NCBI GenBank assembly: GCA_034508935.3
Contig: CM067443.1
Location: forward strand, 98,034,373-98,098,372
DNA length: 64,000 nt
Source of the DNA: Berghia stephanieae
Taxonomy: Eukaryota; Mollusca; Gastropoda; Nudibranchia; Aeolidiidae
Direction: 5' to 3'
The position numbers and the translations under genes are program-made. The notes under the pieces are model-generated. The model did not search any database, was not told the DNA's origin, and was given only the letters and a program-made list of their open reading frames with translations. Shown piece after piece: positions 11,153 through 24,385 of this stretch (the stretch's first letter is position 1; each line of letters begins with the position of its first letter).

Positions 11153-11298
11153 TTAAAGGGGAAATCCGTAGGAAAGGTGTCGACAATCTCTGTACAACAC
11201 CTTTTGGACTGTATGATTAGTACATAGTGCGGCATGGTATGCCACATGAAAAAAAAATATTGATAGGCATTGACAGCCTTGCTGATGGCAGAAAAAGA

Positions 11299-11518
11299 TA
11301 AAATAAATAAATAAATAATAAATTCACTTCATTCATCCAATAGGGGAAATTTGTCTTTAGGGTAAGACTGGAACCAATGCGTCAGCCACAGTGCAGCGTC
11401 GCAAACTGAGCTAGATAGAGCGAGGTAACTTGCTCAAGGCCACACAGAGAAGCGAGTATTCGAATTCGGTACCTTTCGGGTACGAAGCAAAGACCGTACA
11501 GCTGGGTCACGCTGCCCC
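11299..11518 (-). mobile_element. SINE (GGCAGCGTGGCTCAGCGG family), diverged
   Basis: Same family as 10348-10561. The head at the right end is mutated (GTGACCCAGCTGTACGGTC), the B box is GAATTCGAA, and the tail is TGAAGTGAATTTATTATTTA. Confidence 0.8.
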
Positions 11519-11821
11519 ATATATACATATATACATACATATTTACATCCATACATACATAAAATGCATACAAAATATTCCACATTCACTCATTCAATCT
11601 TTCTTTAATTTTCTACTGTCACAATGACTATTTACATTTCCACGGTGATAAATCAGGGATGTCAAATTTTCACATTTTCGGCCACTGAATGTGAAACAGT
11701 TTCACCAAATGTTCTTAAAGATAAAGCCACACATTCGCTGTCAATTTTCAACATTTTTGAGAAAAAACAAATCAAAACTCTTTGTATAATTCTAATAGCA
11801 TTTTAGTGAGCACCCATGCGA

Positions 11822-11828
11822 ATGTATG

Positions 11829-11860
<32 letters not shown>

Positions 11861-11939
11861 TGTATGTATGTATGTATGTATGTATGTATGTATGTATGTA
11901 TGTATGTATGTATGTATGTATGTATGTATGTATGTATGT
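11822..11939. repeat. (TATG)n microsatellite, left of P-like element
   Basis: Pure 4-bp repeat ending exactly at the left terminus of the P-like element. It continues on the far side at 15242-15402, so the element is inserted in the array. Confidence 0.95.
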
Positions 11940-12170
11940 CATGGCTTACTCTACTCAGGCCTGACCAACGTGCGGCAGTAGACAAAATGTGGAGGCGATA
12001 ACAGGTTTATCTTAACAGTTGGGTTTTTAATGGTAAACAATGCAGTTATCTAATAAAATCATTAATATACTCATTTAGGCACTGAATGAGTACTATAAGC
12101 CATTTAAAAAACCAGAAATATTATTACTGAGAAAAAAATAATAAAAAGAATTTGAATACAAGATTTACCT

Positions 12171-14653
12171 CTATGATAGCTTTAAAATCTTTTGTTTTGG
12201 CTCCTTGTCAGATGGCATGTTGGACAACTTGCAGTAATTGTTAAGCAATATGTTGCTCAATATGTTACAGTGGTGCTCTTTAATTTGAAAATCAAACATT
12301 TCCGAAATTTTATACAAAGTATTACTTAAAGAATTTCGACACACGTTGTTTGCAATAGACTGAAAAATAATGTAGGAAAAAATTGTCCACTGACAGGTTA
12401 AATCATTTGCCTTCTTCAAACCCCCTCTGTCTAAATTTGATGTATAAGATCCAAACTTATTAAAATAGGTAAATAAAACGTCCTCCTCTTCACCTGCGTG
12501 ATCCTTACGTGTGACATAACCAGCAATGTATACTAAACTCTGTTTTACTTCATCTTTGACGGAAGATTCTAGATCTGGCAAATTGTCAACAATTTCACAA
12601 ACTTCTTCTGACCACACAAATCCACATTTGTCACAAGAATGACCTGACTCAGAAGAAAGCTCATCAATATCAAAACGTAGACGAAGTAGTAATTTAGTCT
12701 GAAAGATATTAACTTTTTCAAGAATTTGCTGGACATTAATGAAATAAGTACCACCACTGCCTTGTCTCAATTTACCAAAAGCTTTTTCTATGGGATCAGT
12801 TGTAAATTTTCCAAGAAGAACATATTCAGAAGACTCCAATAAATACTTTGTTAGTTCAATAATTCCTTTACATGTATGTTGAATGGCTAAAGAAGTATCA
12901 CGAGTAAATTTTTTCTCTCTTTTACCCTGTTGGCTTTGTAATTGAGAAGCAAAATCAGAAAAATCCTTAAGTATTTTTAATCCTAAATCTTTATCAGTAG
13001 AAATGGCTGCGCGTAATGGATCTTTGAATCGTTTGTCTTCAAAGCGTGATTTTACATTCATAATTTTCCAAAATTCAATTACCTTAGATATAAAATTTAC
13101 TGTTCCGTCCACATTTTCATATTGCATTCCAGGGTGTTCTATTAATGCTACCTTAGTCTCCTCACAGAAAACATTCAGACAGGTTTGTACTTTTTGTCTC
13201 TCAATAGGTTTGGGATTAGCAGACTGATAATTTAATTTTGACATCTTCACTAGACTTGCATCTTCCATTTGCTGTAGTTTCTGTATGTGTTCCCATTTAG
13301 CTGTAAATTCATCTCCATTATCCTCAAAAACAAGTTGTCCAGTTTTTTCTGTGAGCCAGTTATTTCTTATGTTTTTAACTATATGTACAAAATCGTATAA
13401 TAAAAATATATTGTCGGTTGTCTTCCAAGGAGATTCTAAAGAAAATAATTTGAAAAACGATTGATTGATTCTATTATTATCACAAATGATAGATACTACA
13501 GTTCCACCTGCTTTTTTTATATTATTCAATAGCTCATTTGTTTGATCAAACATAAATTGTGAGTCCAGGTTACGCACAGGCAGCATTTTAATTAAATATG
13601 ATGGACCACCAAAAGGTGAAACTAACATAAACCCTAAAACTGTTGTTGCAAGTTCTTCTGGCTTATTAACAGATTTTCCGAACAGTTTTCCTCCATGATA
13701 TGTTAGGAGAGGTTTAACATAGACTTCATCTATCAATAAAATATATTTCTTTTGCTGTTCCTCTAAGGAAGAAAAGACACTTGTTAAAAAAGTTAAATCG
13801 CTGGTATTGTTTACTTTAGATGATATTCTGTTTAGGGTGGTTTGGCTTGGTAAACCAAAATCCTCACGAAGACGATTATATAAAGATCGGGAAGTAGCTA
13901 AATATTCAAAAGCTCGTACTATGATATCAGGTGAATATTTCACATTTTTTACTGCAACTGTATTCAAAGTTGAACATTGTTCTAACAAAACAGACTTTTT
14001 GTGATTCAGTTCCAAAGAATTTAGATAATCTAAAGAAGCCTCAAGTTGTGACCATCGTGCAACTTTTGTAATCCTGTTTCTTGAAAGCGGTGTTATTGAT
14101 GTTTTTACTCCTGCGTGAAATCCATCGAAGCTTTGATCAGGGTTGATTTTTAACATAAACCTTGGAATGCCAGAAGAATGCAAGTAATCTGTTGAGTGTA
14201 TGAATAAACAATTGTTGCTTACAAAAGAATTAATCTCGCAAGGAAATTGTCGACCAGCTATAGAAGAGCACAAAGTATCAAAGTCTACAACATCTTGTTT
14301 AATAAATTCATTCAATTCATCTGGTTGATGACAACGTATCGCTGAGCTTGACTTTGTAGTTGTTCTAGGAAGTGGTGGTGGTGTTGGTACTAAACTTCTT
14401 GGAATGTTATCAAAAATAGAAGGAGGGTCTTTTGGTCTTAATCTTCCTTTGACTGAAATTGTTTCAAACCCTTCAGGAAAATGTTTGATGCAAACAACAG
14501 TGTTTGATGTGTTAAGTTAGGGATATTGTCACGGGGTATTGCTTTCATCCACCTTTCACGTTCTTCTAAATTTTTAGGAAGTCTATAAACAGTAATTTTA
14601 TCAGTTGATTTATAATTTGAATGGCAACCCGTAACACAACATTTTCTCCCCAT
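12171..14653 (-). CDS. THAP-domain P-element-like transposase
   Basis: Begins at ATG 14653 with the first half of a THAP zinc finger (MGRKCCVTGCHSN, then VYRLPKNLEERERWMKAI). A single-base shift near 14510 moves the frame; the C-x2-H half (VCIKHFPEGFE) and RLRPKDPPSIFDNIP follow in the frame that runs on to the stop at 12171. The total is about 827 codons, between Drosophila P transposase (751) and human THAP9 (903). Catalytic-like residues, counted from 14315: D196 (LLIDEVYV), D279 (IICDNNRIN), LYDFVHIVKNIRNNW at 307-321, and D507/E510 in TTDPIEKAFGKLRQGSGG, whose 3-residue spacing matches the P-element acidic pair. It would act in the nucleus, binding element ends through THAP. Apart from the shift it looks whole; a short intron there is less likely. 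Confidence 0.9.
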
Positions 14654-15218
14654 GTTTAGTCTAGACCTGTATTATAATTATATAGACCTAATGCAGACGA
14701 AGGCAACTTATATTCTAAACTAAGAAGTCTCTTTACTTTCACTTTGAGTCAGTCAGAGAAGAGTAAGCGAACATTTAGACTAGACTAGCAATCTCGATTA
14801 TAAAGTTAATTCAATTTAAAAAGCAGGTAAAATAATAAACAAATAGAGTTATACTTGCATACGATATGAGGAAAAGTAATCCAAAGTGAAATAACACAAA
14901 ATTAGACACAACAGTAATTTAAAATTGATACCGATAGGAGGCTGCCATTTTGTTTGCGGCAGTAAACATGCTGTTCTCTTTTCCTCCTCCGATAAGACTT
15001 ATACAGGAAAAAACAATAATAAAATTTAAAATATTTATCTAATATTAATTCCAGTACATTTCGCAATTGAAAAAACACAATATAATGATTGTGGTGTTAA
15101 ATATAATTTTCCCTCTTTCTTTAAAAGCTAATCCAAATTTAGGGCTGTTACTTTTTACTCCCTCCTTTAATTGGTTGGCATTCTCGCCTCCACATTTTTA
15201 ACTGCCTGCATAATCGGG
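14654..15218. other. 5' non-coding part of P-like element
   Basis: Between the THAP start codon and the right TIR. AT-rich with no frame of note. It should hold the transposase promoter and transposase-binding sites, but none can be singled out beyond the inner inverted repeat near 15183-15197. Confidence 0.5.
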
Positions 15219-15241
15219 AGGCCTGAGTCGAGTAAGCCATG

Positions 15242-15402
15242 ATGTATGTATGTATGTATGTATGTATGTATGTGTGTGTATGTATGTATGTGTGTAAGTG
15301 TGTAGGTATGTGTGTATGTGTGTATGTATGTATGTATGTATGTATGTATGTATGTATGTATGTATGTATGTATTTAAGTATGTATATATGTATTATGTAT
15401 GT
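15242..15402. repeat. (TATG)n microsatellite, right of P-like element
   Basis: Imperfect TATG/TGTG array continuing the array at 11822-11939 and ending at the 5' start of the RTE-like LINE. Confidence 0.95.
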
Positions 15403-18400
15403 ATGGGGCGACCATCCCCAACCCAGCGCGTCCACAGGTGGCGGATCGTGGAACGGCCTACAGATCCTGATCTATAGGTTAGCTGTAAAGCCGCGGACCA
15501 ACTGGCGATAGTCGTGGAGAGTGAGGTTGGGTAGTCTGGCAGCACAGCTACACATACAAAATGCCTCATATACTCTATGAAGGGACTATCAAGGTGAATG
15601 GGAGGCGCCTTAAAACCTGCCAAATGCTCCCACTGCCTTGTGGGTTATGACCAGGAGGTCAAAAGGCTATGGAGTAAACCAGATAAAAATCCGTCAGAAG
15701 GCAACGGGAAACCACTGACGTATCATCCCAAGATCGTCATGATGTCCGTCCAAGCGAATCTAGTCAACGACGTCAATGGATGTTTTTCGAGCAACTCGAT
15801 TACAGCCTCGTCCGGTAGAGATAGCCATGCAGGTGAACAGGTGACTCTCGACCGTCATCCAGCTACTGTGCACCACCAAACATTACGAACAGCAACATGG
15901 AATGTAAGAAGTCTGTACCAGAAAGGAAAATTAGCAAATGTAGTTATGGAAATGAAGAGATTGAATATCAATGTTTTAGGATTATCAGAAGTTAGATGGA
16001 AAGGAGCAGGAGAACTTAATTATGATGACTGTAAAATTATATACTCAGGAGGAGGAGAACACCAAAGGGGAGTTGGAATTATACTAGATATAAAACGGCG
16101 CGAGCAGTCAAAGGATTCTGGCCCATATCAGACAGAGCAATGGCAATCAAACTACAAGCAAAACCTTTTGATTTTGATATTTTACAAATATACGCCCCAA
16201 CCACCAGTCACGATGATGAAGAAGTGGAAAATTTCTATCAACAAATAGATAAAGCAATGCATCAGTTTAAGTCTTCAGACATAAAACTCATCATGGGCGA
16301 TTTTAATGCCAAGGTGGGCCGAGAAAGAATAGAAGATATTGTGGGCCCACATGGTCTGGGAGACAAAAATGACAGAGGTGATCGTCTTATTCAATGGTGC
16401 CGTCAACATGATCTGACAATCACAAATACCTGGTCAACAAACCACAATAGAAGGAAGTGGACATGGAAAAGTCCTGGAGATGGAGTGAGAAACCAAATAG
16501 ATTACATACTCATCAGCAAACGTTTCCGAAACTCGGTTTTGTATGCCAAATCTATGCCGGGGGCTGACTGTAACAGCGATCATATACCTGTGCTATGCCC
16601 CATACGAGTTAAATTGAAAATCTGCAAAAGAGCAAAGGCTAAACCTAAATACCAACTAGACATTCTCCGGGAGGAACAGAAGATACAAGAAAAATTTGAA
16701 CTATCAGTAAGAAACAAGTTTGAAGTGCTTGGAGAACTAACAGATATAGAAGAGAAATATGAGCAGTTTAAAGACAGTGTTGCTGCATCATTAGAAGAAA
16801 ATGTTCCAACCACACTTAAGTTGCAGAAGAAGAAATGGATTACTCCAGAAATATTAGAACTAATGAATGAGAGAAGAAAGGCCAAAAATCAGGAAGAAAA
16901 ATACAAGACTCTGAACAGGCAGATAAAAAGAAAATGCAACGAAGCTAAAGAAGACTGGATAAATGAACAATGTCACTATATAATGTCCTGCAAAGAAAAA
17001 AATGGCAAATTCTTCCATCAGAAAATCAAAGAAGTGACAAACAAAACTAAATCAGGTGCTAAAAGTGGATGCATCAAAGACAAGCGTGGAAACACCATCA
17101 TGGACAAAGACTGCATTCTAAACAGATGGTCAGAATATATTGAAGAACTTTTTTTTGATAATCGAGGAGAAATGCCTATGATAAAAGAACTGGAAGGGCC
17201 TTCTATAATGAAAGATGAAGTTAGGAACGTCATGAAAAGCATGAAAAATGGAAAAGCTGCAGGACCTGATGCCATAACAATTGAGGCCTTGACTGGCCTG
17301 GGTGAATGGGGATTGAATTCATCACAAACCTTCTAAATCAAGTGTATGACACAGGAAAAATGCCAACTGATATGAAACGATCCATTTTTATAGCACTACC
17401 AAAAAAGCCAGGGGCAGTTGATTGTGAACAACACAGAACTATTAGCCTAATGAGCCACCTCACAAAAATTCTTTTGAAGATAATTTTACTAAGAATAAGA
17501 AATAAAATACGACCTGAAATTGGGGAGATGCAATTTGGTTTTGTTGAGGACAAGGGTACCAGAAATGGAATATTCACATTATCAATGCTGATGGAAAGAT
17601 GTATTGAAGTAAATAAAGATCTGTATATGTGTTTCATCGACTATTCAAAAGCCTTTGATAAAGTACAACACGAAAAACTATTCAAAATTCTATCATCCTT
17701 GGACATTGATGGTAAAGATTTAAGAATATTACGGAATTTGTACTGGGAACAAGAAGCAGCAATGCGTGTTGACAACGAACTAAGCAGTTTTACACCTATT
17801 AGAAGAGGAGTTAGGCAGGGGTGTGTTTTGTCTCCAGATTTATTCAACCTCTATAGTGAAATGATATTAAGAGATATCGAACATAAGAATGGGGTGTGTA
17901 TTGGAGGAAAGAATGTAACAAATCTGAGGTATGCAGATGATACGGTTCTACTGGCAGAGTCTGAACATGAACTACAAGAATTACTGGATGTTGTAGTCAG
18001 GAGTAGTGAAAATATGGGACTGGAACTGAATATATCTAAAACAGAATGTATGACGGTATCTAAAAATAATAACCCACCAGCCTGTGTAATAACAAGCAGA
18101 GGACAAACACTACAACAAGTTGAATGTTTCAAATATTTAGGCTTCAATGTAACATCCAATGGAAAATCAGATTGTGAAATAAAGAAAAGAATAGGTATGG
18201 CGAAGAATGCATTCAACCAGCTGCATACAATTATGAAAAACAGGAATATTAGCATGAAAACAAAAATCAAGGTCCTGGATTGCTATGTACTGTCTGTGCT
18301 GCTATATGGTTGTGAGAGCTGGACCATAAACAAGACCATGGTTAAAAGACTGGAGGCAGTGGAAATGTGGTTTTACAGAAGAATGATGAGGGTGTCATGG

Positions 18401-18720
18401 ATGGAAAGGAAAAGAAATGAAGAAATTTTAGAAATGGCAAACAGAAAAAGATCACTGATAACAAAAATCATCAAACGCCAAATGGAATTTTTAGGACACA
18501 TTATCCGCCACCCTGGTTTGGAAATACTCGCCTTGACTGGAAAGATGAATGGAAAAAGAATAAGAGGAAGACAAAGAATAACGTATTTGAAAGGGATAAG
18601 AACTTGGACAGATGAAGCTGAGAAAGGTGGCGCTGCTTTAATAGAATTGGCAAGAGATAGATCAGCTTGGCGGAAGATGACCTCCGACGTCTGCTTCAGA
18701 TATGGAACTACATGAGATGA
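15403..18720 (+). mobile_element. RTE-like non-LTR retrotransposon, nearly full length
   Basis: The 5' region (15403-15738) reads like an untranslated leader, followed by endonuclease and reverse-transcriptase coding sequence and a short 3' tail after the stop at 18715 (GAGAT repeats). The 3' boundary and target duplication are not clear, since the left flank is a microsatellite. Fragments of the same clade occur at 7700-7997 and 33165-33258. Clade assignment rests on the craniofacial-development-protein-2-like endonuclease style and the tail after the RT, from memory. Confidence 0.75.
15598..18715 (+). pseudogene. LINE endonuclease-reverse transcriptase with two frameshifts
   Basis: One ancestral ORF now in three frames. 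The first frame (to about 16095; likely start ATG at 15739) has the endonuclease start (TWNVRSLYQKGKL, LGLSEVRWKGAGE). A frameshift near 16095 moves to 16140-17336 with LIMGDFNAKVG and the SDHIPVLC His motif of APE-type nucleases. A second shift near 17300 moves to the frame ending at 18715, with reverse-transcriptase motifs CFIDYSKAFDKVQH (A), GVRQGCVLSPDLFNLY (B) and LRYADDTVLLAE (C, YADD), then YGCESWTI and the basic C-terminal tail. All catalytic motifs survive and only two lesions are seen, so the copy is young. It has no partner ORF1, as usual for RTE. Confidence 0.85.
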
Positions 18721-19766
18721 GATGAGTGGCGTGATAAACTGAAACCCTGTGTCCATTGGTGGGCAGGTGTGCTAAATAAATGTATATATCATTGTGAACG
18801 ACTCTTCTTTTCCTTTAATTCTTTACATAGAATAAACTTGAAACTTCACCAACCTCATGCTCAACCTTTTAAAATAATTGCATATCTACATTTTAAATTC
18901 CAATAAAAAAAAAAAACAAAAACAAAACCCCACGAACAAGTAACAACATAAAGCCAATTTCTATAAAGATCTGAAAACGATAATTTATAATTAAGCCCCT
19001 ATCAGACCAGCATAACAGCGTATTCAAACTTTATGGTAAAATGATGGCTTGAAAAAAAAAATAATTAAAGAAAGAAAGATAGAAAAACAATAAAACAAAA
19101 CAAAACAAACAATAAAAAATAAAATCAATTTAAGAAATGCTAACACACACACACACACACACACAACAACAACAACAACAAAGAAATACATAATAACGAA
19201 CAGTTTTAGATCATAACCCCCCCCCCCCCTCACACACACACACACACAAACACGCGCGTGCGCACACACACACACACACACACACACAACAGCAACAATA
19301 AAGAAATCCATAATATCAACGAAAAACAACTCTAGGTCAAAACATAGTCACACATAGTCAGGTGGTTGGTGATATATTCTAATAAACAAACAAATACATT
19401 TTCAAAATAAGTTGAATGCAACCTTCAACTTAATTGACAGACATTCTTTTTTATCTTTCTCTTTTTTCTTCTTCAAATTTTCAATCCAATACTAAATCCA
19501 ATATAGCAAAGAACGAAAATACAAGAATTTTCCTATCTGATAATATCAATATATTATATTATACCCTCTTCCACTCCCCTTTCTTTTCACAAATATATCT
19601 TCCAAAAATGACGATAGTAAGGCATGACTTAGAGCGTATTAATTTATCAGTACATAGTATGTAAGGACGTAGTTTGTATCTCAACAATTACAACAGCAAA
19701 CAAGATCCCAAGGAAAGTGATATTCATATTACAGTATTACATGTAATATATTGTATTACTGTATTA
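18721..19766. other. Gene-free interval with CA repeats
   Basis: No gene recognised. Contains A-rich low-complexity DNA, CA tracts with an internal poly-C run (19142-19287), and T-rich DNA. Confidence 0.6.
19142..19287. repeat. (CA)n compound microsatellite with poly-C
   Basis: CA repeats, CAA repeats, a 10-12 base C run and a CACGCGCGTGCGCAC segment in succession. Confidence 0.9.
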
Positions 19767-20140
19767 TTATGTCTGACTCGGTGACTCAGTGGTACGATGT
19801 TTCGTCTAGTCATAAAAGCCAAGGCAATGCTAAGCGTGGTCAATGGCCGGATGGGGGGCAGTGGTCGTGAAAATTTTGGTCCAGAAGTTGTGTCCTTGAG
19901 TAAGGCACTTTCACTTAGTAAACGTTCAAAGGCGAAAGGCAGTAACGGATATTGTAAGATAGTATAAAAGGGACGCCTAAAAGCCGACTGGTACTGTATG
20001 ATATGGAAATACGGTTCCATTGGCCTGCTGGGGGGGGGTGGGGGGGGGGGGGGGGGGGGGGGGCGGTAAATGAAACATTGCGAAGCGCGTTGAGCATTGT
20101 GAATATGTGGAAAGGCGCTTTATAAATCCATGTTTGGTTT
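19767..20140 (+). mobile_element. SINE (third family) with G-run
   Basis: The tRNA-like head GTGACTCAGTGGTACGATG opens the copy. The body includes 'tgtccttgagtaaggcactt', and the tail 'gaagcgcgttgagcattgtg ... aaggcgctttataaat' is followed by (TTTA)n. The tail is a LINE-type 3' end like that of many invertebrate SINEs. A G homopolymer (about 20028-20063) has expanded within it. Confidence 0.65.
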
Positions 20141-20329
20141 ATTTATTTATTTATTTATTTATTATGGATCATTTACTGAGACTGAGAGCAGCCGGTGGTG
20201 AAAAATATGACACAGCATTTTGATAGCTTTGTTGCCAGTCTGCATGAGAATTAGAGCCAATTCATATATAAATACTCCACAATACCACGTACACCGAAAA
20301 AACAAAACAAAACAAACAAGCAGGTAGTA

Positions 20330-20412
20330 TGTATTTAAAATTTTGGCCAGAAAACGCGTCCTTCTAATATCGATCGATTGAAATGACCCTCATCTCGGCA
20401 AAAACTCTCACA
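20330..20412. repeat. Single arm of the TTAA foldback MITE
   Basis: 'ttttggccagaaaacgcg', 'tcctt..aatatcgatcgatt' and 'gaccctcatctcggcaaaaa' match the inverted arms of the element at 10591-10877. No partner arm was found nearby. Confidence 0.65.
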
Positions 20413-20888
20413 GAACAGAACCCTTATGAAACATGAAATAAATAACTCTTCACAACATTTTACTTTTAAAATAAAATAAACAAAATCGTGATATCTAAAA
20501 AAAAAAAAGAAACAAAAATCGTGAAAAAGATTTTATTTTTCATCCCCCAAAATCAAAACAAAACATTTTTTTTCATTCACAAACGCACAACATAAAACCC
20601 ACATGTCGCAAGATAACCAAGCAAGATAACCACTGTATCATTTATCATCATTGTACACGTCCTCTTGACTCTGAGGCTGCATTCATGTCAATCGGCATGA
20701 CATTATAACGTTTTTGTCCTCCCCCATTACCGAGACATGCAGGGACTGGTCATGTATGATCATCATGAATTTATTTTCATTATGATGCACGACTTGTCTC
20801 TGTATGTCTTGAAATTTACTTGCATTTATCTATCTATCAGAACATTGGGTATTAAAAGGAAGGAGGGGGGAAGCGAGAGTGAAAGAGT

Positions 20889-20892
<4 letters not shown>
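20413..20892. other. Gene-free AT-rich interval
   Basis: No coding region or repeat family recognised apart from A-rich stretches. Confidence 0.5.
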
Positions 20893-21171
<279 letters not shown>

Positions 21172-22633
21172 TAGTTATCCCTTCTCAACAAACCACTCAA
21201 GGTCACTCCATCATGATTTGTATAACACGCATGGATTATTTGCCTCATTCTTAATTCGTAAGTGTATAATAATACAATTACAATATATACATATATTATA
21301 TATTATAATTACATAACATGTATATATTATAATTATACAACAAGCTACATGTCACATTTGAGAAAAAGTTCATCTGTGACACAAAAAATCTCAATCCCAG
21401 AAATACATTGCAATAAATAACCTTTTTTTTTTCTTCATCTCAAGCATTGATTCTGACACTTTCTTAAATTCACAAAAATTGTTTACATGAACATCTATAA
21501 CTATATATATGATGTCGTGACAAGAACTCAGTTGTCAAGGACGCCATATTTTCATCAATACAAAAGATGATGATTTAAAAAAAATATAACAAACAATAGA
21601 AAAAAAATAAACTAAAAAAAAATAAATAAATTGGTTAAAAAATCCAAACAAACAAACAAACCAAGAGCATCTCAAACTAAATAGTGTTATCAAAACAGCA
21701 ATCTGAAACATTAACAAAAATGACGATCGAGGAAATGCTATTCTTAGTTGAAATCACATCTTTTTCTTACGACAATACCTCGGCTGTCAAGAATTCGATA
21801 TTTTCAGCAAGAAAGAAAGAGGTTTAAAAAAAAAAAAAGAACAACAAAAACAAAAACAAAACAACAAAAATAATTATAAATGCGTTATGAAAACACCCAT
21901 ATGAAACATTAAATAATAATCACAACAATTGAATAGCTATACATAGATGTTCCATATTATGCCCCCCCCCCCCTCCCCCGGTTATTTCATAAAACATACA
22001 AATGGTAGAGTATAATATTGTTATCGGATGATGGACTAACATCAGATCCAGACCAGAATACTGGAAAAAAAATTCATTTTCGACGGAAAACATTTATTTT
22101 TAATATCACCAATTAGGATGACTTCAATCCTGTGAAAAAGTCTTTAACCCGAGGCGTTTTTGATTTAATACTTAAAAAAGGGGGGAAAACGCAATAACAA
22201 AAACAAACAAACAAATAAAATAAGAAACAAACAACAACAAATTGATGGCCATCGTAATCATCGGGTCTTCTATCTATACTGATCTTTTGAAAGAACAGTC
22301 CCTAAACTTAAGTTTTCTGAGCGATCTTTTTACCTTTACTACACCGTCTGTGTGGAATTCAATAACTACCCAAATAAAGAACTGTCAGACATTTAATGCC
22401 TTTTAAAAAAATCCCTCAAAACTGAGTTTTTTTTATAGATCTACCTATCCATATAAACCGATAACCCCCCCCCCCCCCTCCCCTCACGCCGAGACTATAC
22501 TTGGTATGTATAATTATTCTCACAAGCTATTTGTTTTTGGCTTGCTATTGTAAAGCGGCATTGATCTTTGTATATGGGTATTGTCGCTATATAAATCATC
22601 CATACATCTTTTACCTTTAAATTCACTTTTCCC
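21172..22633. other. Gene-free AT-rich interval
   Basis: No gene recognised. Contains an AT-rich self-complementary stretch (21290-21335), A-rich low complexity, and poly-C runs at about 21962-21972 and 22466-22478. Confidence 0.5.
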
Positions 22634-22782
22634 AGCGCGGCCATGTGGTCTTGTATGACATTCGCCTTCGGATTGGAAGGTCCAGAGTTCGAGTCCTGCT
22701 TTGAGCGGCGCATAGTTGAGTCCTTTGAAAAGGCTCTTTACTCATATTCTCGTGTCATACTCGGGTGTAAATACAGAGGCGC
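22634..22782 (+). mobile_element. SINE (GCGC-tail tRNA family), 5' part
   Basis: The head GCGGCCATGTGGTCTTGTAT and the B box AGAGTTCGAGTCCTG, followed by 'gagtcctttgaaaaggctct', match the 5' half of the family. The body and tail are missing. Confidence 0.8.
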
Positions 22783-23029
22783 CAATTTTCAATTTGACTC
22801 ACAGGAATTTCAGACACCACTCGGAGGAATTTCAATGCTGAAAGAGGAATTTCCGCACACACACAAAAAAAAAAGGGAATTGGGATGATATTTGGTATTG
22901 TGTTTAGCTTAAATAGATAACTGATTAGAACTATATAAAGATATAATATATTATATAAACACATTACCAAATACAACCCCAAAGTTTCCTTATTTCAAAT
23001 GAAGTAAAGCTCCAAAACCTAATTGTGGT

Positions 23030-23370
<341 letters not shown>

Positions 23371-23520
23371 GCTGAAAGTGCATGTAGTGATAAGTAGAGC
23401 AACAAGAAATTGAAAAACTAACGAGGCTAAATTTTGAGGTCAAAGTATTTGTAATTAGCTATTATAGGCAAATACAGGAAGGTGAACATGAAAATTAACC
23501 CAGTGAGCGCAATTTATTGA

Positions 23521-23742
<222 letters not shown>

Positions 23743-23789
23743 AATTTGAGCTAAATTTGTTTGAAGTTTTTACGGCGCTTGCAACACTG

Positions 23790-24385
23790 GTTGCAGTAGT
23801 ATTGGTGGTGGTAGGGGTGGCGTTGTGGTGGTTGTAATAGTAGTTGCAGGGATGGTGATGTGATGGTGGTGGTAGAGATTATGATGTAATAGTGGTTGTA
23901 GTTGTGGTAGCATGGATGGTGATGTGGTAGTTGTAATAGTGGTGGTAGGGATGGTTGTAGTAGTAGTGATGATGATGTGGTGGTGATGGTGGTTGTAGTT
24001 AGAGTAGTAGCAGTGGTGACGATGACGATGGGTGGTGGTTGTAGTAGGAGTGGTCGTGATGATGATTTGGTGGTGGTGGTGTAGTACTAGTAGTAGTGGT
24101 AGTGATGGTGCTGGTTGTAGTAGTAGTGATAGTGATGATGATGTGGTGGTGACGGTTGTTGCTGTAGTGGTAAAGATGATGTGGTGGTTGCAATTGTAGT
24201 GGTAGTGATGATGATGTGGTGGCGGTTGTAGTAGTAGTGGTAGTGATAGTGATGATGATGTGGTGGTGATGGTGGTTGTGGTTGTAGTGGTAGCAGTGGT
24301 GATGATGTTGATGTGGTGGTCGTTGTAGTAGTAGTGGTAATGAAGATGATGTGGCGGTGGTGGTTGTATTAGTAGTGACTGGACG
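23790..24385. repeat. Long degenerate GTG/GTA/GAT array with higher-order units
   Basis: About 600 bp of trinucleotide-derived DNA. Phrases such as 'gttgtagtagtagtg', 'gatgatgatgtggtggt' recur in order every roughly 50-60 bp, so it behaves as a minisatellite built from trinucleotides. Its minus-strand His/Thr frames are not genes. Confidence 0.85.

Larger units (their letters stand above)
11940..15241 (-). mobile_element. P-element-like DNA transposon, nearly intact
   Basis: The ends are inverted repeats: CATGGCTTACTCTACTCAGG (11940 on) and, in reverse complement, CATGGCTTACTCGACTCAGG (15241 back), 22 of 23 bases matching, plus a second inner inverted match AATGTGGAGGCGA about 45 bp from each end. 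P elements have a comparable terminal plus internal inverted repeat. The flanking 8 bp are ATGTATGT on both sides, consistent with the 8-bp target duplication of P elements but uninformative inside a (TATG)n array. The 3,302-bp element encodes one THAP transposase on the minus strand. Confidence 0.85.
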
